Below, piece after piece: positions 53,125 to 64,000 of a stretch of 64,000 nt of DNA. A program made the position numbers and the translations under genes. The DNA is from Anoplopoma fimbria (taxonomy: Eukaryota > Chordata > Actinopteri > Perciformes > Anoplopomatidae), in assembly GCF_027596085.1 (NCBI RefSeq), contig NC_072458.1, forward strand, positions 1,801,001 to 1,865,000, read 5' to 3'. The first letter of the stretch is position 1. Each line of letters opens with the position of its first letter. The notes beneath the pieces are model-generated. The model was not told the origin of the DNA, searched no databases, and saw nothing but the letters and a program-made list of their open reading frames with translations.

Positions 53125-53202
53125 ACCACGGGGTGCCAATGTTATTCTACAAGGGTGTCAAGACCCTGTCAGTTTCTGAAATAAATATTGGGAAACGGCG
53201 AG

Positions 53203-56200
53203 ATGCAAAAGGCAACCTACTACGACAGCTCCGCAATTTACAGTGGCTACCCATATCAAAGCGCAAATGGCTTCAGTTATGATGCCAATCAGGTCCAATA
53301 TCCCCGGGCCTCTCATGTGGAAAGTGAGTACCATCGACCTGCCTGCTCCCTGCAGTCTCCTGACGGCTCCGTGGCTCTGCAGAAGCCGGGGGAGATGGCG
53401 GAGAGCTGCGACAGGACCACAGCCATTCAGGCGGCGCAGTCCAAGGTTCATCCCGAAAGCAATCAACCACAGGTGCCCGTGTCAGGCCCACCTCCTCCCT
53501 CACAGTCCCCCGGTGCTATCAGCCAAAACACAAGCAACGGGTCCAACCAGCCCAGTGCCAAGAACGGCTCCCCGACCTCGACTACCCGCAAACACATCTT
53601 CCCCTGGATGAAGGAATCCCGCCAGAACACGAAGCAGAAACCCACCAGTAGCTCCAGTTCAGGTACTTCCAGCCTAATCACAGCTGCTGCCCACACATAC
53701 ATAACTTGATAGCCTCTGACCAGAAAGTGACATGAGTTTTGTTGAGGGAGGACACAATACCTAGAGGGGTGGGTGGTGGCAGGTAAGGGGAGAGGAGGAC
53801 GATGTCAGTGTGAGTGGTCAAATATTTCTGTGTCAGTGTCAGAGAGGTGTTTATTTTACCCCATCATTTTCAAGTCAGTTGTTTGTGGTATTTTATGGGA
53901 TTACATGTATGTTGTTTCCTCTGGGTGATTATAAAGTTATTCAAAGAACTCTAGCCAAAAATGATCACAGTGTTTAATCAACACCGCTTTTACACAATCA
54001 TAGTAAATGTTTTAAACTTCTTGGACATTATCCAAAATGATACCCTAAAACAGGATATACTAAAAATACACTGTAAGGTTATAGGCCATAGAAGAAAGAT
54101 GTGAGTCTACCATGTGTTGTCCCCGTGCCCTGCAGCTGACCTGTCCCTACTGTAAACACCATCCACTGATCACATGATGTTCCTGGAGGGACAACAAACA
54201 AACACGCACAACAGTTGTTTCAGTTTGTCCTGCTGTTTTGATTAGAGGGGAACTTGGTGGGTCAGAATGGGGGGTTGTGTTTGGGGTGTTTATTTACAAA
54301 GTGCCAAACTAAAAATTCAGAGATGCTCATCTTCCCATGACCTTATTTTGTAAATGCAGCGGGCACTATTTCTATTAAGGTACAGATGGTATTCATCAGA
54401 ATAAAAAAAATAAGTTCTGTGACTTATTTTGATTCATGTGCTTAACATTTTGTCTTTTTTTTTTTGGACCTACTCAAGCCAGATCCTGCTGTTTTGATGA
54501 CAGGAATCTTAGTTGGTCAGGTTGGGGAGTTTGGGGTCTTTAACTCAAAAATTAAGAGATGCTTATATTACTATGGCATTCTTTGTTATCAATTAAATGG
54601 GTAAGTTTCTTATAAAACATTTTGAAAATGTAGAGCAAGATGGTGCCTTTCGTTTATTCAAATTATACATATATATATTTTTTGGGGGAATGTTTTTCAT
54701 TAGTTTTAACAACATGTTGACGTGTTAACTGGAAACCAATTTACGCACGATTTACGCACGTAGACCTCAGGTCCAGCTGTTTTAATTGGATGTAAGCTTG
54801 GTGGGTCACAGTGGGGAGTCTTGTTTGAGATGTATACTTGCATAAGGTATAGCTAAACATTCAGAGACGCTCATCTTCTTAGGACCTTTCTATAGTGCAT
54901 ATTACATTGGTAATTTTCAAATTCGGTTCCGGGTAGTCATCTACAGTATGAGCTAAATGCTGAGTTTTCATCAACTGATAAAAGTGCTAGCGTTTTCTAC
55001 GCACGTACACTGGCCAGATTCAGCTAATATGTTGGAGGATTTATGTTTGGTTATATGAAAAGAAACACCCCTAATCTAATAGTTCACAGAATCCTACCTT
55101 CCCATGGCCTTTCCTTTTTGTAATATATGGATCATTTTCTAATTAAGTTGTATGTATTCTTCTGCAGTAAGAGTTTAAAATGCAAAGTAGCATGTTTGGT
55201 ACGGGGTTTTCATTATTCTTTAACAACACGTTGAGGGGCTAACATTTATGAAAGCCTTTTACGCACACACACCAGATTACATTAATCCTGCTCTTAACAC
55301 ACAATTTCCCAAATCAGTCGTTTATAAATCAAGTTGCCTTCCATTTAAATATTTACTTAAATATCACACAGTAATAATCGTTATCACAATTGATAATGAT
55401 AACCTACACACATGAGTATTACCTGTGTTAGCTTCTCTTTCATCTCTTTGATTTAATAGGCACGGTTATGTCATACTGCATTCCTTTTGCTCCATGTTTA
55501 GACGACAGGGAGTGAAATTTATTAAGTGTTGGCCGAATGCCACAGCTGGAGTAGACCAACACCTTGATATTCTGCTGCCAAGCTGCAGCTTTAGAAGGGG
55601 ACGCTTATCAGTAAGGGCAGAGGTTTATGCACCCTGAGGAATACATAATGCTTGTGTTTGCATTACGCGGGGGAGGAGGAGGGTCAACATGGTTTAGAAC
55701 TCTGAGGTTACCTGATTTCATATCAAATATTGACCCACTGGTCTTGGGTTACATGCTTCTCTTTGTAGTTAGTGTAGCGTGTACACAGACGCAGTGCCCA
55801 TACACTGATTGTTAATTGTCTTATGGAGCCCTCATGGTAACCCTTGTGCTTTGCACTAAGCAATAAGGAGGAGGAAGAATAAGTCGATGATAACACTTAT
55901 TTAAGTCGGGGAGCATATCTATCTAGTAAACCAGCCCCTCTGGATGGTTGAAAGTTCTGTTATCAGCTGTGTGCGTGTTGTCAGACGGTTTTACTCTCAC
56001 TCTCCTGTCTCTGAACCCTCCTCACCCCCCTCTCCCACTGTAATGGATTACTGATTGACACTCTCCTCTCCTCCTCCCTGACAGTGGAGAGTTGCCCCGG
56101 AGACAAGAGTCCTCCGGGGTCAGCAGCTTCCAAGAGGGCCCGGACAGCTTACACCAGCGCCCAGCTAGTGGAGCTGGAGAAGGAGTTCCACTTCAACCGG

Positions 56201-56869
56201 TACCTCTGCAGACCCCGGAGGGTGGAGATGGCCAACCTGCTCAACCTCACTGAGAGACAGATCAAAATCTGGTTCCAGAACCGCAGAATGAAATACAAGA
56301 AGGATCAGAAAGGTGTCGGGATGATGCCTTCCCCTGGCGGGCAGTCCCCTCGGAGTCCCGTGGGCCCGGTCTCCGGTGGTGGTGGAGGATACCTCAACTC
56401 TATGCATTCTCTAGTAAACAGTGTACCTTATGAATCCCAGTCACCGACGTCTTACAATAAACCTCATCAAAACGCATACGCCATGGCCACGTCATACCCC
56501 CCTCCTCTGAACAGCTCCCTCAACAACTGCCCTCCCTCCCAGAAGAGGTATCCCGGGACCGACTCGGCCACGCCCGAGTATGACGTGCATCCTCTCCAAG
56601 GAAATGGCAACTACGGGACTCACATGCAGGGCAGCCCCGTGTATGTCGGCGGAGGTTACATCGACTCAATGCCCAATTCTGGGACCTCCGTTTTCGGTCT
56701 TACCCACCTCCAGCACCCGCCGTCCTCCAATATGGACTACAATGGAGCAATCACAATGGGCAACAGCCAGCATCACGGAGTGTGTGATCCGACACCGACG
56801 TACACAGACCTAACGTCGCACTACTCTCAGGGAAGAATCCAGGAAGCTCCTAAACTGACGCATCTGTAG
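53203..56869 (+). CDS. hoxa3a: Homeobox protein Hox-A3a
   Basis: Exons 53203-53662 and 56085-56869; intron of 2422 bp (gtactt...ctgacag), phase 1; 414 residues. The ATG giving [19 protein letters not shown] matches the family exactly; [12 protein letters not shown] follows. The PBX motif is the Hox3 form FPWM (residues 133-136) in [15 protein letters not shown]. The homeodomain lies at residues about 169-228 ([30 protein letters not shown]). The long C-terminus includes [15 protein letters not shown] and ends [12 protein letters not shown], the conserved Hox3 tail. Intact frame. HOXA3 is a nuclear factor of hindbrain, pharyngeal arch, thyroid and thymus development. A good splice acceptor at 53067 implies spliced 5' UTR exons upstream. 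Confidence 0.98.
54210..55300. repeat. Diverged tandem repeat (about 225-310 bp unit) in hoxa3a intron
   Basis: Related segments start near 54227 (GTCCTGCTGTTTTGATTA), 54484 (TCCTGCTGTTTTGATGA), 54771 (GTCCAGCTGTTTTAATTGG), 55015 (more diverged) and 55273 (start only). Shared internal blocks include CTTGGTGGGTCA, TTCAGAGATGCTCATCTTC with variants at 54319, 54551, 54860 and 55083, TTTTAACAACATGTTGA, and TTTACGCACG before several copies. No known transposon recognised. Confidence 0.75.
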
Positions 56870-57743
56870 CCCGGATCACTCCGCCCATTGTCTCCTCCAC
56901 CTCCAGACACATCACTGCTTTGTTTCTGCGTCCACCTTCTCTCAGCTTTTGTTTATGTTCTCTATAGTTTGATGTGTGAAGTATAGCGTAGGATAAATAA
57001 TCACGACTTGCTTGAATTTTTCTCTATTTGCTATTGTCATTGTTTCACAAAGACCTTTATCTGGGCTGCAGGACGTCAGGAGTGGGAGGGAGAGAGGGCA
57101 GTATAAGCATAGGCCTAGTCAAGCTTCTTTTTTTTTTTTTACTTGTTTTAAAATCGAAACTCAAACAGGGTATTATGAACATATTTTATTAATTTGAATG
57201 TGAACTTGTCTCGTCTTTTATTTATCCGCAGTTGAAGAATTGTGTTTTGCATTTTGTTGCACTTGTGAAAGAATCCTTCAAGAGCCACGAGCTGGGATTA
57301 TGAGGGAAATACATTTTCAAAAACAAGGGACATGAACTCACACGCCACCTCCCTTGCTTGTGTTGTTCTATTGGACTTTTTAATGTTATTTATTTTATTT
57401 GGTGTTAAGGTAAAAATAGTCCTTTAGTATTATTTGACACCTCTGCGATATTTGTGTGGGTACAATGTTGGTGGAAATGAGCGTCTCAGCCCTTTAACAG
57501 CCCAGACATGCAGTCAACAGAAGCTCCAGCAGCAGCACACCATGTTGCTATTAGCTGTGCTTCCGTTTCTTCTTCTTCAAAGAGGTGTTCTACTTTCTCA
57601 GCGAATGTAAAATCAATCGGTCATGCAATAAGGGTGGAAAGAATGACACACATAGCTGTTTCTTTTCTTGACGTAAAACAGAAGAAGACATCATCCATTT
57701 TCTTTTTCGATATCATACATTCCTCGCTGCTCCAGTTTGGAGA

Positions 57744-57749
57744 AATAAA
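57744..57749 (+). promoter_or_regulatory. Polyadenylation signal, hoxa3a
   Basis: AATAAATAAA about 875 bp after the stop. Confidence 0.5.
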
Positions 57750-60684
57750 TAAAACAATTGAAATATAATTCAAGCAAACCTTGTAATTTTAATTTAGACA
57801 CATCAGAAGCATTTCACATGATCACAAAATTAAATACAAGACAGTTTCCTAAATAAAAATGTCAAAATATTTTTCTAGTTTTCCAATTATTACATTTAGT
57901 CATTGCTGTTATATATCTCATGACAGTATATAATTCTAGAGGGGATAACAAAAAAGAGAAAAAAATGTAGACAATTGGCAACACAAGATATAATACAGTG
58001 GTAATAGTTTAACAAACCATTGATAATAATTGGTACTATCTATATATTTGTATACTATTTATGCATCCAAAATGACATGAAAACAGTGTAATATTCAATA
58101 ACAAAAAGGGAAATGGTTGCAGATGAAGCCAAATATTGAATTAAAGCTACTTGTTTTGTTTTTTTATCTCCCCTCCTCTCGATTCGACGTGAAGAAAAGT
58201 CTCGGGTGGCCTTCTCACCTCCTCTCATCTGCGTGGGCACATCCATAATAATAAAAATGTCACACGGGCCCTTCTGGAGATTCTGCAAGAAGACAACAAG
58301 CTAAATGAGAAATCGTTTGAAAAAGAATTCCCTGATATGTTCAGTCAGTCAAATGCGGTCAGACAGGATGCAGGGTGACGCAGGATCGTAACGGAGCTTA
58401 TTTGTGTCATTATATTAAACATGTGTAATATGAGTGAAGATCAACACGAAAAGCTTCGGTGTCGTGGACGGTTACAGCAAAGCAAATAATCAGTGGAAAA
58501 GTGATAAATGGGTTTGAATTCCGTTCGGTCTATTTTGTTCAGATGAAGGCCCCGCTTTCTTTTTATTCTAATTTATTTTCATTGTTTGCAGTAATTCATA
58601 GCACTGCTGAAAAAACACGATACACACATACACGAAACTAAAATGCCTGTTTTGTAAATCTGTCATTATTTAAGGAAATGTTCTATATTTTTTTTTTTAC
58701 CATGCTAAATTACTTTTATACTTCTCTCGTCAAACTACCTAAACCTTTTCGTACCATGTGTTCTCTTTGTGCGTTTGTCTTTTTGTAACTGCAGTATTAT
58801 TTGGTCTCACTGACAGAAATCATTTTCTGCAATATCTGATTGATATAAGAGGCCATGGACATCGGTAACCCTGACATATGGTTAGCAGGGAAACCTAGAA
58901 CAATTGAACCATGGTGTGTCACAGTAAAAAAAACAAAAAACACTGATGCTGAGTATTCCTGCATCCAACAGACACATGCACACGCTGCACAGCAAGACAC
59001 TGATTTGACCCATATGCACATACACAGGTAGCCATAAATAACGTTTTAACTGGGATAAGATTTGTATTTCTTTCATTGCATTTCCATCCGTGGGAAAGTG
59101 GTCTTAAATCAATCCTGCTGTAAAGACAAGTGTGTAGGACAGACTGGGGTCCACTAAATGCCGCCACCCACTCCTTTCCTTTCACACAAAGCCTGTGCGT
59201 AATTCCAAAAAAAAAGCCATCCATCTCTTCCCCCAGCAGCTCTGTCCTACACAACACGGTCTGGTCCTCTCACAAACCTGCACGTCTACCAAAACGACAA
59301 AAATACGTGTCTTTGTGTAAATGCGTTGACCAAATACAAAGATAAAAGCCAGGTGCAGAAGCTGCTTCGCCCTACTCACCTTTGGCGCATTACCGCCTCC
59401 ACAAAAAAAGGAAATGGTTGCATCTTGTGTAGATGGATTCTTATTTATCTTATAAAAAGATCCCTCCAGCGACAGCCCGGCCACAACTGCGAGCAGAAAC
59501 TGGTTCTAATCTGAGTGGCCAGTGTTTCTCGCCGCTTCCTGGCTGCATTTGATCCGGGGGAGAGTTAGAAGCCTTAAATGTGTTGTGAGGGCACCGAGCT
59601 GTCAGACCTTTTGGCGAGTAAGATTGATCGCGCACAGGCTTCCAGGACTCTTTGTTTGGTATATAAGCAACAAACTGAGAGAGGCCTACTACTTCTCTTC
59701 TTCCTCTCCTACTCACCAAGTCATATATTTAAAAAATGAAAATACAACTTGTACTGCTTGACGAAAAACATCCCAAATGTGGCTTTCGCAGATTATTCTG
59801 GAAGGGATATGAAACAGAACACTGCAGGTTAGCGCCATTCAATAACAATCCCATTTACATAATAACGCTGCAAATGGATTCATTGCAAATGGTCGATTCT
59901 AAACGTGATAGTGTTTGCTTTATTACAATTTCATGTAGAATTGATACAGGAATACAGTAGGAGGTTTTTCTTGGCATTGTAGCCTCTGCCCTCCCAGTAA
60001 ACCCTGTTCTAGGTTTGTCGTTTTCCACTTATAACATGGACATTAAACCATTCTTAATATCAGGATGATATTTAAAATAAGCTCACAATTATTGAAGCTT
60101 TTGGTTATCGAAAAATGTCACTATTACCAATCCTAAAATAGAGAAGTCCTGTTTGTTTAGCATAGTGCTCTTTTGTTTTGGGCATGACCTCGTTATAAAA
60201 TCGACCTTTTGTGTAATAAACGATGTGCTTCAATATATATTTAGAGGCCACATAAATAGCCTATAATAAAACGATGATTATGACTGCGCATGCATGGACT
60301 ACATGCGTGTGGGTCCTTTTTTTTTTTTATTTTTTTTTTTATTTTTTTTACAAGTTTCTGGACCTGAGCTGTAAATGTTAAACAGCTGTTATGGGATGAA
60401 ATGGTCTGAACGTGTCATATCCGTCAGTATTAACTTAATGGATGGGCTTTTTATTGCTACACATGTCGATGAGTACACTGCATAATTCATTATTATGCAT
60501 CTTTGAAGAATCACATCTAGTCTGGAGTCCACACTCGCTGAACTGACTGATTATTGGGGGTTGTTTCCATCGAGTTCAGTATCAAAGTCAGTTTTGGGCT
60601 TATGTTTTTTTTTTTTTCACCTCTGAAGCCTGACTCTTCCTATATGAATAGCCACTGGCGTGAAATGTGTGTGTGTCTGTGAGC

Positions 60685-60687
<3 letters not shown>

Positions 60688-60769
<82 letters not shown>
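60688..60769. repeat. (GT)n microsatellite
   Basis: About 82 bp of GT dinucleotides, 515 bp upstream of hoxa2a. Confidence 0.98.
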
Positions 60770-60770
<1 letters not shown>

Positions 60771-61237
60771 TGGGGGCGTTCTCGACTGACATCCTCAAAC
60801 AATACGAGAAAGAGGAGTGCACGAATCCGCGCACCCTGTGCTGGTCTCCTTCCCTGTAATAGTGAGCGTCAGCCATTCTTAAAACACACATTTTGTAGCT
60901 TAGTGGACTGGACTGAAGGAAGAGAGGAGGATAAACTGAGCGGACACAGATGTAAATAAATAACAGTCGTCCCCCAGCTGACCGAGGCGTTCTTCACCAG
61001 AGTTTTTGGATCAATCAGGCAGACAGTGGCTCCTTTTCATTAAACCCCAAATTGTCATTGGGCAGAGGTAATCATGTGACAGGCAATTCGGTCCAATTTC
61101 AACCTTGTCTCCATGAATTCAATAGTTTAATAGTAGCTCGGTCCCCACACGGCCGTAATCAGTGATATAGAATAAAAACCCCACCAGGATATTTTTTAAT
61201 GACTTTTTCTTTCTCGTCCTCACTGAGCCGCAACATT

Positions 61238-61245
61238 TATAAAAA
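61238..61245 (+). promoter_or_regulatory. TATA-like element upstream of hoxa2a
   Basis: TATAAAAA 46 bp before the hoxa2a ATG. Position would imply a very short leader, so its use is uncertain. Confidence 0.25.
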
Positions 61246-61283
61246 CACGCGTGCAAACTTCCCCCGGCTCTCAGGGAGCGGAG

Positions 61284-62928
61284 ATGAATTACGAATTCGA
61301 GCGAGAGAGCGGTTTTATCAATAGTCAGCCGTCGCTCGCTGAGTGCCTGACATCTTTCCCCCCTGTCGCTGATTCATTTCAAAGTTCATCAATCAAGAGC
61401 TCGACGCTTTCACGCCCGACACTGATTCCTCCTCCCTTTGAGCAGACCATTCCTAGCTTGAATCCGGGCAGCCATCCTCGGCACGGCCGGCCCAGACACA
61501 GCCCCGACGGATGCAGCCCTCTGCCCACTGCCTCCTTACCCCCGGAGTACCCCTGGATGCGGGAGAAGAAAGCCTCCAAGAGGAACCACCTGCCGACCTC
61601 CACCGCCACCACTATATCCAATGGACCCGAGTGCTTTTCTCCAAAAGGTGGGTGATTAAAAAAAATAAAAAAATAAAAAATACTGCAAAAAGTGTTTACT
61701 ATCTGTTGCTAAATGTGAGCTCAGTAGCAGGCCTGTCCTTTAAAGAAAAACTAATAGGCTACATTTTTTTTTTTTTATTATTGTGATAGATTTGTGTTTA
61801 TTGCTTTGCTGTGATTGTGAAAGAAGCAAGAAAAAATAAACAGTTTGGATAAAGTTTGGTGAGATGATTTATTCCCCCTAGCCGTAGCAGAGTTCTGAAG
61901 TGTGACAGTAATGAAGAGTGATGGAGTGCCGATGCCGAGGAGGGCAGCTGGAGCATTCATTAGTATCCCACACCAGCATGGACCTCACTGCTTCTACTGC
62001 ACCGTGTTTGCTCCACGCTCATACTACACCTTATTGTGTGTGTAAAACAATCTGAAGAGTATCTCCTCGCTGTAATGATTTTTGGATAAATGGAGTACAA
62101 GCCAGAAGCTTGGGTCAGTAGCTCCAGCGGCCATTTTGCTGCAGCTTGTTGTGAGCCATGCCTGGTGGTTTTGTGATAGCCATGATGTTAGATGTTCTGT
62201 TCTTATTTCCCAGGCTCGCCTGAGGTTGTGGAGAGTGCTGGGGGAGGAGGAGGCTCCCGTCGGCTGAGGACAGCTTACACCAACACACAGCTGCTGGAGC
62301 TGGAGAAGGAGTTCCACTTCAACAAGTATCTGTGCCGGCCGAGGAGGTGGAGATAGCGGCCTTGCTGGACCTGACCGAGAGGCAGGTAAAGGTGTGGTTC
62401 CAAAACCGACGCATGAAGCACAAGCGGCAGACCCAGAGCAAAGAGAACCACAACGGGGATGGGAAAGGGCCGGGAGCCGAGGACGGCATCCACAGCGACG
62501 AGGACGACGAGGGGCCCCTGTACGAGAGGAGCGGGGCCCTGCTGGAGAGAGATACCTGCTCCTTTCAGAACAACTCAACACAGCAGCTCCACAATGGAGA
62601 GGCCATGGGCTTTGCTGCTGCGCCGATGAACAGCAATGACAAAAATCTGAAACATTTCCCCAACCCGTCACCCACTGTTCCGGGCTGCATGTCAACAATG
62701 GGCCCGGGCTCGGCATCTGGCCCGGACAATAGCGACAGTCCCCCGGCCCTGGATGTTTCTATACACGACTTTCAACCTTTCTCCTCGGATTCCTGCCTGC
62801 AGCTCTCCGATGCAGCCTCGCCGAGTCTATCGGAGTCTCTGGACAGTCCCGGGGACATTTCTGCGGAGAGCTTCTACTTTTTCTCGGAGTCCTTAACTAC
62901 AATCGACCTGCAGCATCTGAACTATTAA
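61284..62928 (+). CDS. hoxa2a: Homeobox protein Hox-A2a (two exons, frameshift in homeobox)
   Basis: Exons 61284-61647 and 62214-62928; intron of 566 bp (gtgggt...ttcccag), phase 1; 359 residues once the frame is corrected. N-terminus [20 protein letters not shown], then [16 protein letters not shown] and [19 protein letters not shown] are diagnostic of Hox2. YPWM is at residues 89-92; the homeodomain at about 136-195 begins [20 protein letters not shown]. Oddity: at 62346-62347 two G stand where the frame needs three (family CRPRRVEIA), so as printed translation stops at the TAG 62354-62356, giving about 168 residues and losing homeodomain helix 3. Downstream, the whole remaining sequence to [16 protein letters not shown] and the stop is intact in the shifted frame. 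Either a sequencing error or a very young pseudogene; hoxa2a is a pseudogene in zebrafish. Confidence 0.96.
61865..61908 (+). promoter_or_regulatory. PBX-HOX and MEIS/PREP motif pair in hoxa2a intron
   Basis: TGATTTAT (61865-61872) and TGACAG (61903-61908) lie 30 bp apart in the intron. The Hoxa2 intron of other vertebrates carries a rhombomere-4 enhancer built from PBX-HOX and PREP/MEIS sites. Confidence 0.45.
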
Positions 62929-62978
62929 CTGAAATCAATCACAAAAGCTTTCTTTTTGTTTTTTCCCCCCCTCGGGAC

Positions 62979-62984
62979 AATAAA
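62979..62984 (+). promoter_or_regulatory. Polyadenylation signal, hoxa2a
   Basis: AATAAA only about 50 bp after the stop. Confidence 0.4.
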
Positions 62985-63722
62985 TATCAGGTTGCGATGG
63001 TTTGAACTCTGCTGTTATTTGTATATTCGGCACATTTATTCTATTGATATTTGACTTGACGATTAATACAAGGTAAGGATGAAATGAAATCACTGAAATA
63101 GCTCTACTCAAACGTGGCTTGTAATTTACATAACAAATTGATCTCTTGGAATGGAAATTATGAATGTTTGTGAATAATTACAAAATATTAGGCCTATGGA
63201 ACCTGGTAATTTTATTTTTGTATAGCTTCCAATGTCTTGGATATTTTTGTTAGAATACAATTAACTTGCTAAAATCCTGTTTTTCTGGTGTTTTGAGTCG
63301 TTTCTTATTCTATTTACAGACTGAATATTTTAGCTTAAACTATTTATGGAGAAATTATGCAAAATAAAAGAAGTAGGGCATGAAAAGAGAGAGACGTTAT
63401 GCAAATTCAACAACAGGTTGGTAATGAATAAAAATAGGCTGCATAGCTCGCGTTGAGTTGTGAAAGCACACACATTATTTAAATATACTCTAAATGTAGA
63501 ATTTAATTTCAACGTAATGTAATTGTTTTAAATAGTTAACTTTTCACAAAAGGAATGGTAAGGCAGATCATTTTCGAATTAAAAAGTTTGGTGTTAAAAC
63601 TTTTTTTTTAATATAGTAAAAAATTACAATTAAATATCTGCTAATTAGCAGTTTATCAACTAATATTTATGCAAAAAGTAGCATTTGTTTTGCTGAAATT
63701 ACTTTACAGTTGTTTCTCAAAC

Positions 63723-63723
<1 letters not shown>

Positions 63724-63815
<92 letters not shown>
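63724..63815. repeat. (CA)n microsatellite, about 92 bp
   Basis: CA dinucleotides near the right end of the window. Confidence 0.98.
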
Positions 63816-63818
<3 letters not shown>

Positions 63819-64000
63819 TGGCACTATATTCCAAGCTGCCTACAGAAACCCTAATGCTGATTATTTTTATTTTCACCTTACAACTTCATACTTTGGAGAG
63901 TAAAAGCAAACACGCCAGCACGGATCTTAACATGACAGGGCTCTTAACATTGTGTGCATGTTGCAGGCGAATAGCCGAGCCATGTTTGCCTTCAGGAGCT

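Larger units (their letters stand above)
41967..53202. other. hoxa4a-hoxa3a spacer
   Basis: The longest spacer (11.2 kb). It has the hoxa4a 3' UTR, a DR1 nuclear-receptor-type repeat, three + strand exon-like blocks (44474-44513, 49202-49262 and one ending at 51097), an AAT array, a minus-strand exon-like segment at 46045-46225, a retroposon near 46.8-47.4 kb, and a dyad/MAF-like motif region at 50.8-51.2 kb. No complete protein-coding gene is recognised. Confidence 0.55.
56870..61283. other. hoxa3a-hoxa2a spacer
   Basis: Starts with the hoxa3a 3' UTR (AATAAATAAA at 57744). A minus-strand splice donor (CCAAAG then gtgagt) near 59383 is preceded on that strand by a block that could be a first exon. 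T-rich runs lie at 60318-60350, a (GT)n array at 60688-60769, and a CATGTGAC element at 61073, 211 bp before hoxa2a. Rhombomere and neural-crest enhancers of Hoxa2 lie in this interval in other vertebrates; I cannot place them reliably. Confidence 0.55.
62929..64000. other. hoxa2a 3' flank, towards off-window hoxa1a
   Basis: AT-rich, with a (CA)n array at 63724-63815. No exon of hoxa1a is visible before the window ends. Confidence 0.6.

Noticed and set aside
41967..53202. Search for a mir-10 hairpin and DR5 retinoic acid elements
   Set aside because: None found; mir-10 is expected in HoxB, C and D clusters near group 4, not in HoxA.
58734..58741. miR-196 8-mer downstream of hoxa3a
   Set aside because: Lies about 1 kb beyond the likely poly(A) site at 57744.
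62929..64000. Start of hoxa1a
   Set aside because: No Hox1 N-terminus or homeobox before the window ends.

Overview
The window is a nearly complete Hox cluster from a teleost fish, all on the + strand, running from posterior to anterior paralogue groups: hoxa11a, hoxa10a, hoxa9a, hoxa7a, hoxa5a, hoxa4a, hoxa3a and hoxa2a. Gene content, vertebrate-type two-exon structure, short introns, abundant (CA)n arrays and an 'a' type HoxA complement point to the Hoxaa cluster of a spiny-rayed (percomorph-like) fish. Groups 10, 7 and 2 are all present, whereas zebrafish hoxaa lacks intact hoxa10a, hoxa7a and hoxa2a. hoxa13a should lie just left of the window and hoxa1a just right of it; neither is visible.

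Layout: 1-4916 is the spacer upstream of hoxa11a; hoxa11a 4917-6632; hoxa10a 12338-14350; a mir-196 hairpin at 15640-15710 in its classical place between groups 10 and 9; a 42-bp minisatellite at 16901-17278; hoxa9a 18952-20101; hoxa7a 24001-25652; a promoter-like block at 27.06-27.25 kb where hoxa6 would have been; hoxa5a 30837-32242; hoxa4a 40668-41966; hoxa3a 53203-56869; hoxa2a 61284-62928. Every gene has a splice junction of the same phase (phase 1) between a divergent N-terminal exon and a homeobox exon. The 8.4-kb hoxa5a-hoxa4a and 11.2-kb hoxa4a-hoxa3a spacers hold splice-site-bounded blocks that look like upstream non-coding exons (probably of hoxa3a) and possible antisense exons.

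How the parts work together: the eight proteins are nuclear sequence-specific transcription factors that specify position along the body axis (groups 2-5 hindbrain, neural crest and anterior trunk; 7-11 trunk, tail and fin). Groups 2-7 carry a Trp motif (YPWM/FPWM) for PBX partners, groups 9-10 the ANW motif. miR-196 encoded inside the cluster has perfect seed matches in the 3' flanks of hoxa9a (two 8-mers) and hoxa7a (one 8-mer, two 7-mers), a cluster-internal feedback circuit. A CACGTG E-box lies 84-226 bp upstream of six of the eight start codons, and GGCCATAAA (CDX/posterior-HOX type) recurs in the spacers.

Points for caution: three coding sequences (hoxa11a, hoxa10a, hoxa2a) each carry one frameshift in or beside a short G or C run while everything downstream stays intact in another frame. 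This looks like residual sequencing error, though hoxa2a is a known pseudogene in some other teleosts. The most interesting biology I see is (1) a 147-bp homeobox tract almost identical between hoxa7a and hoxa5a, suggesting gene conversion; (2) the miR-196 circuit; (3) a diverged tandem repeat in the hoxa3a intron; (4) a possible relic hoxa6 promoter; and (5) a chain of candidate non-coding exons. No virus, toxin gene, CRISPR array or tRNA was recognised.
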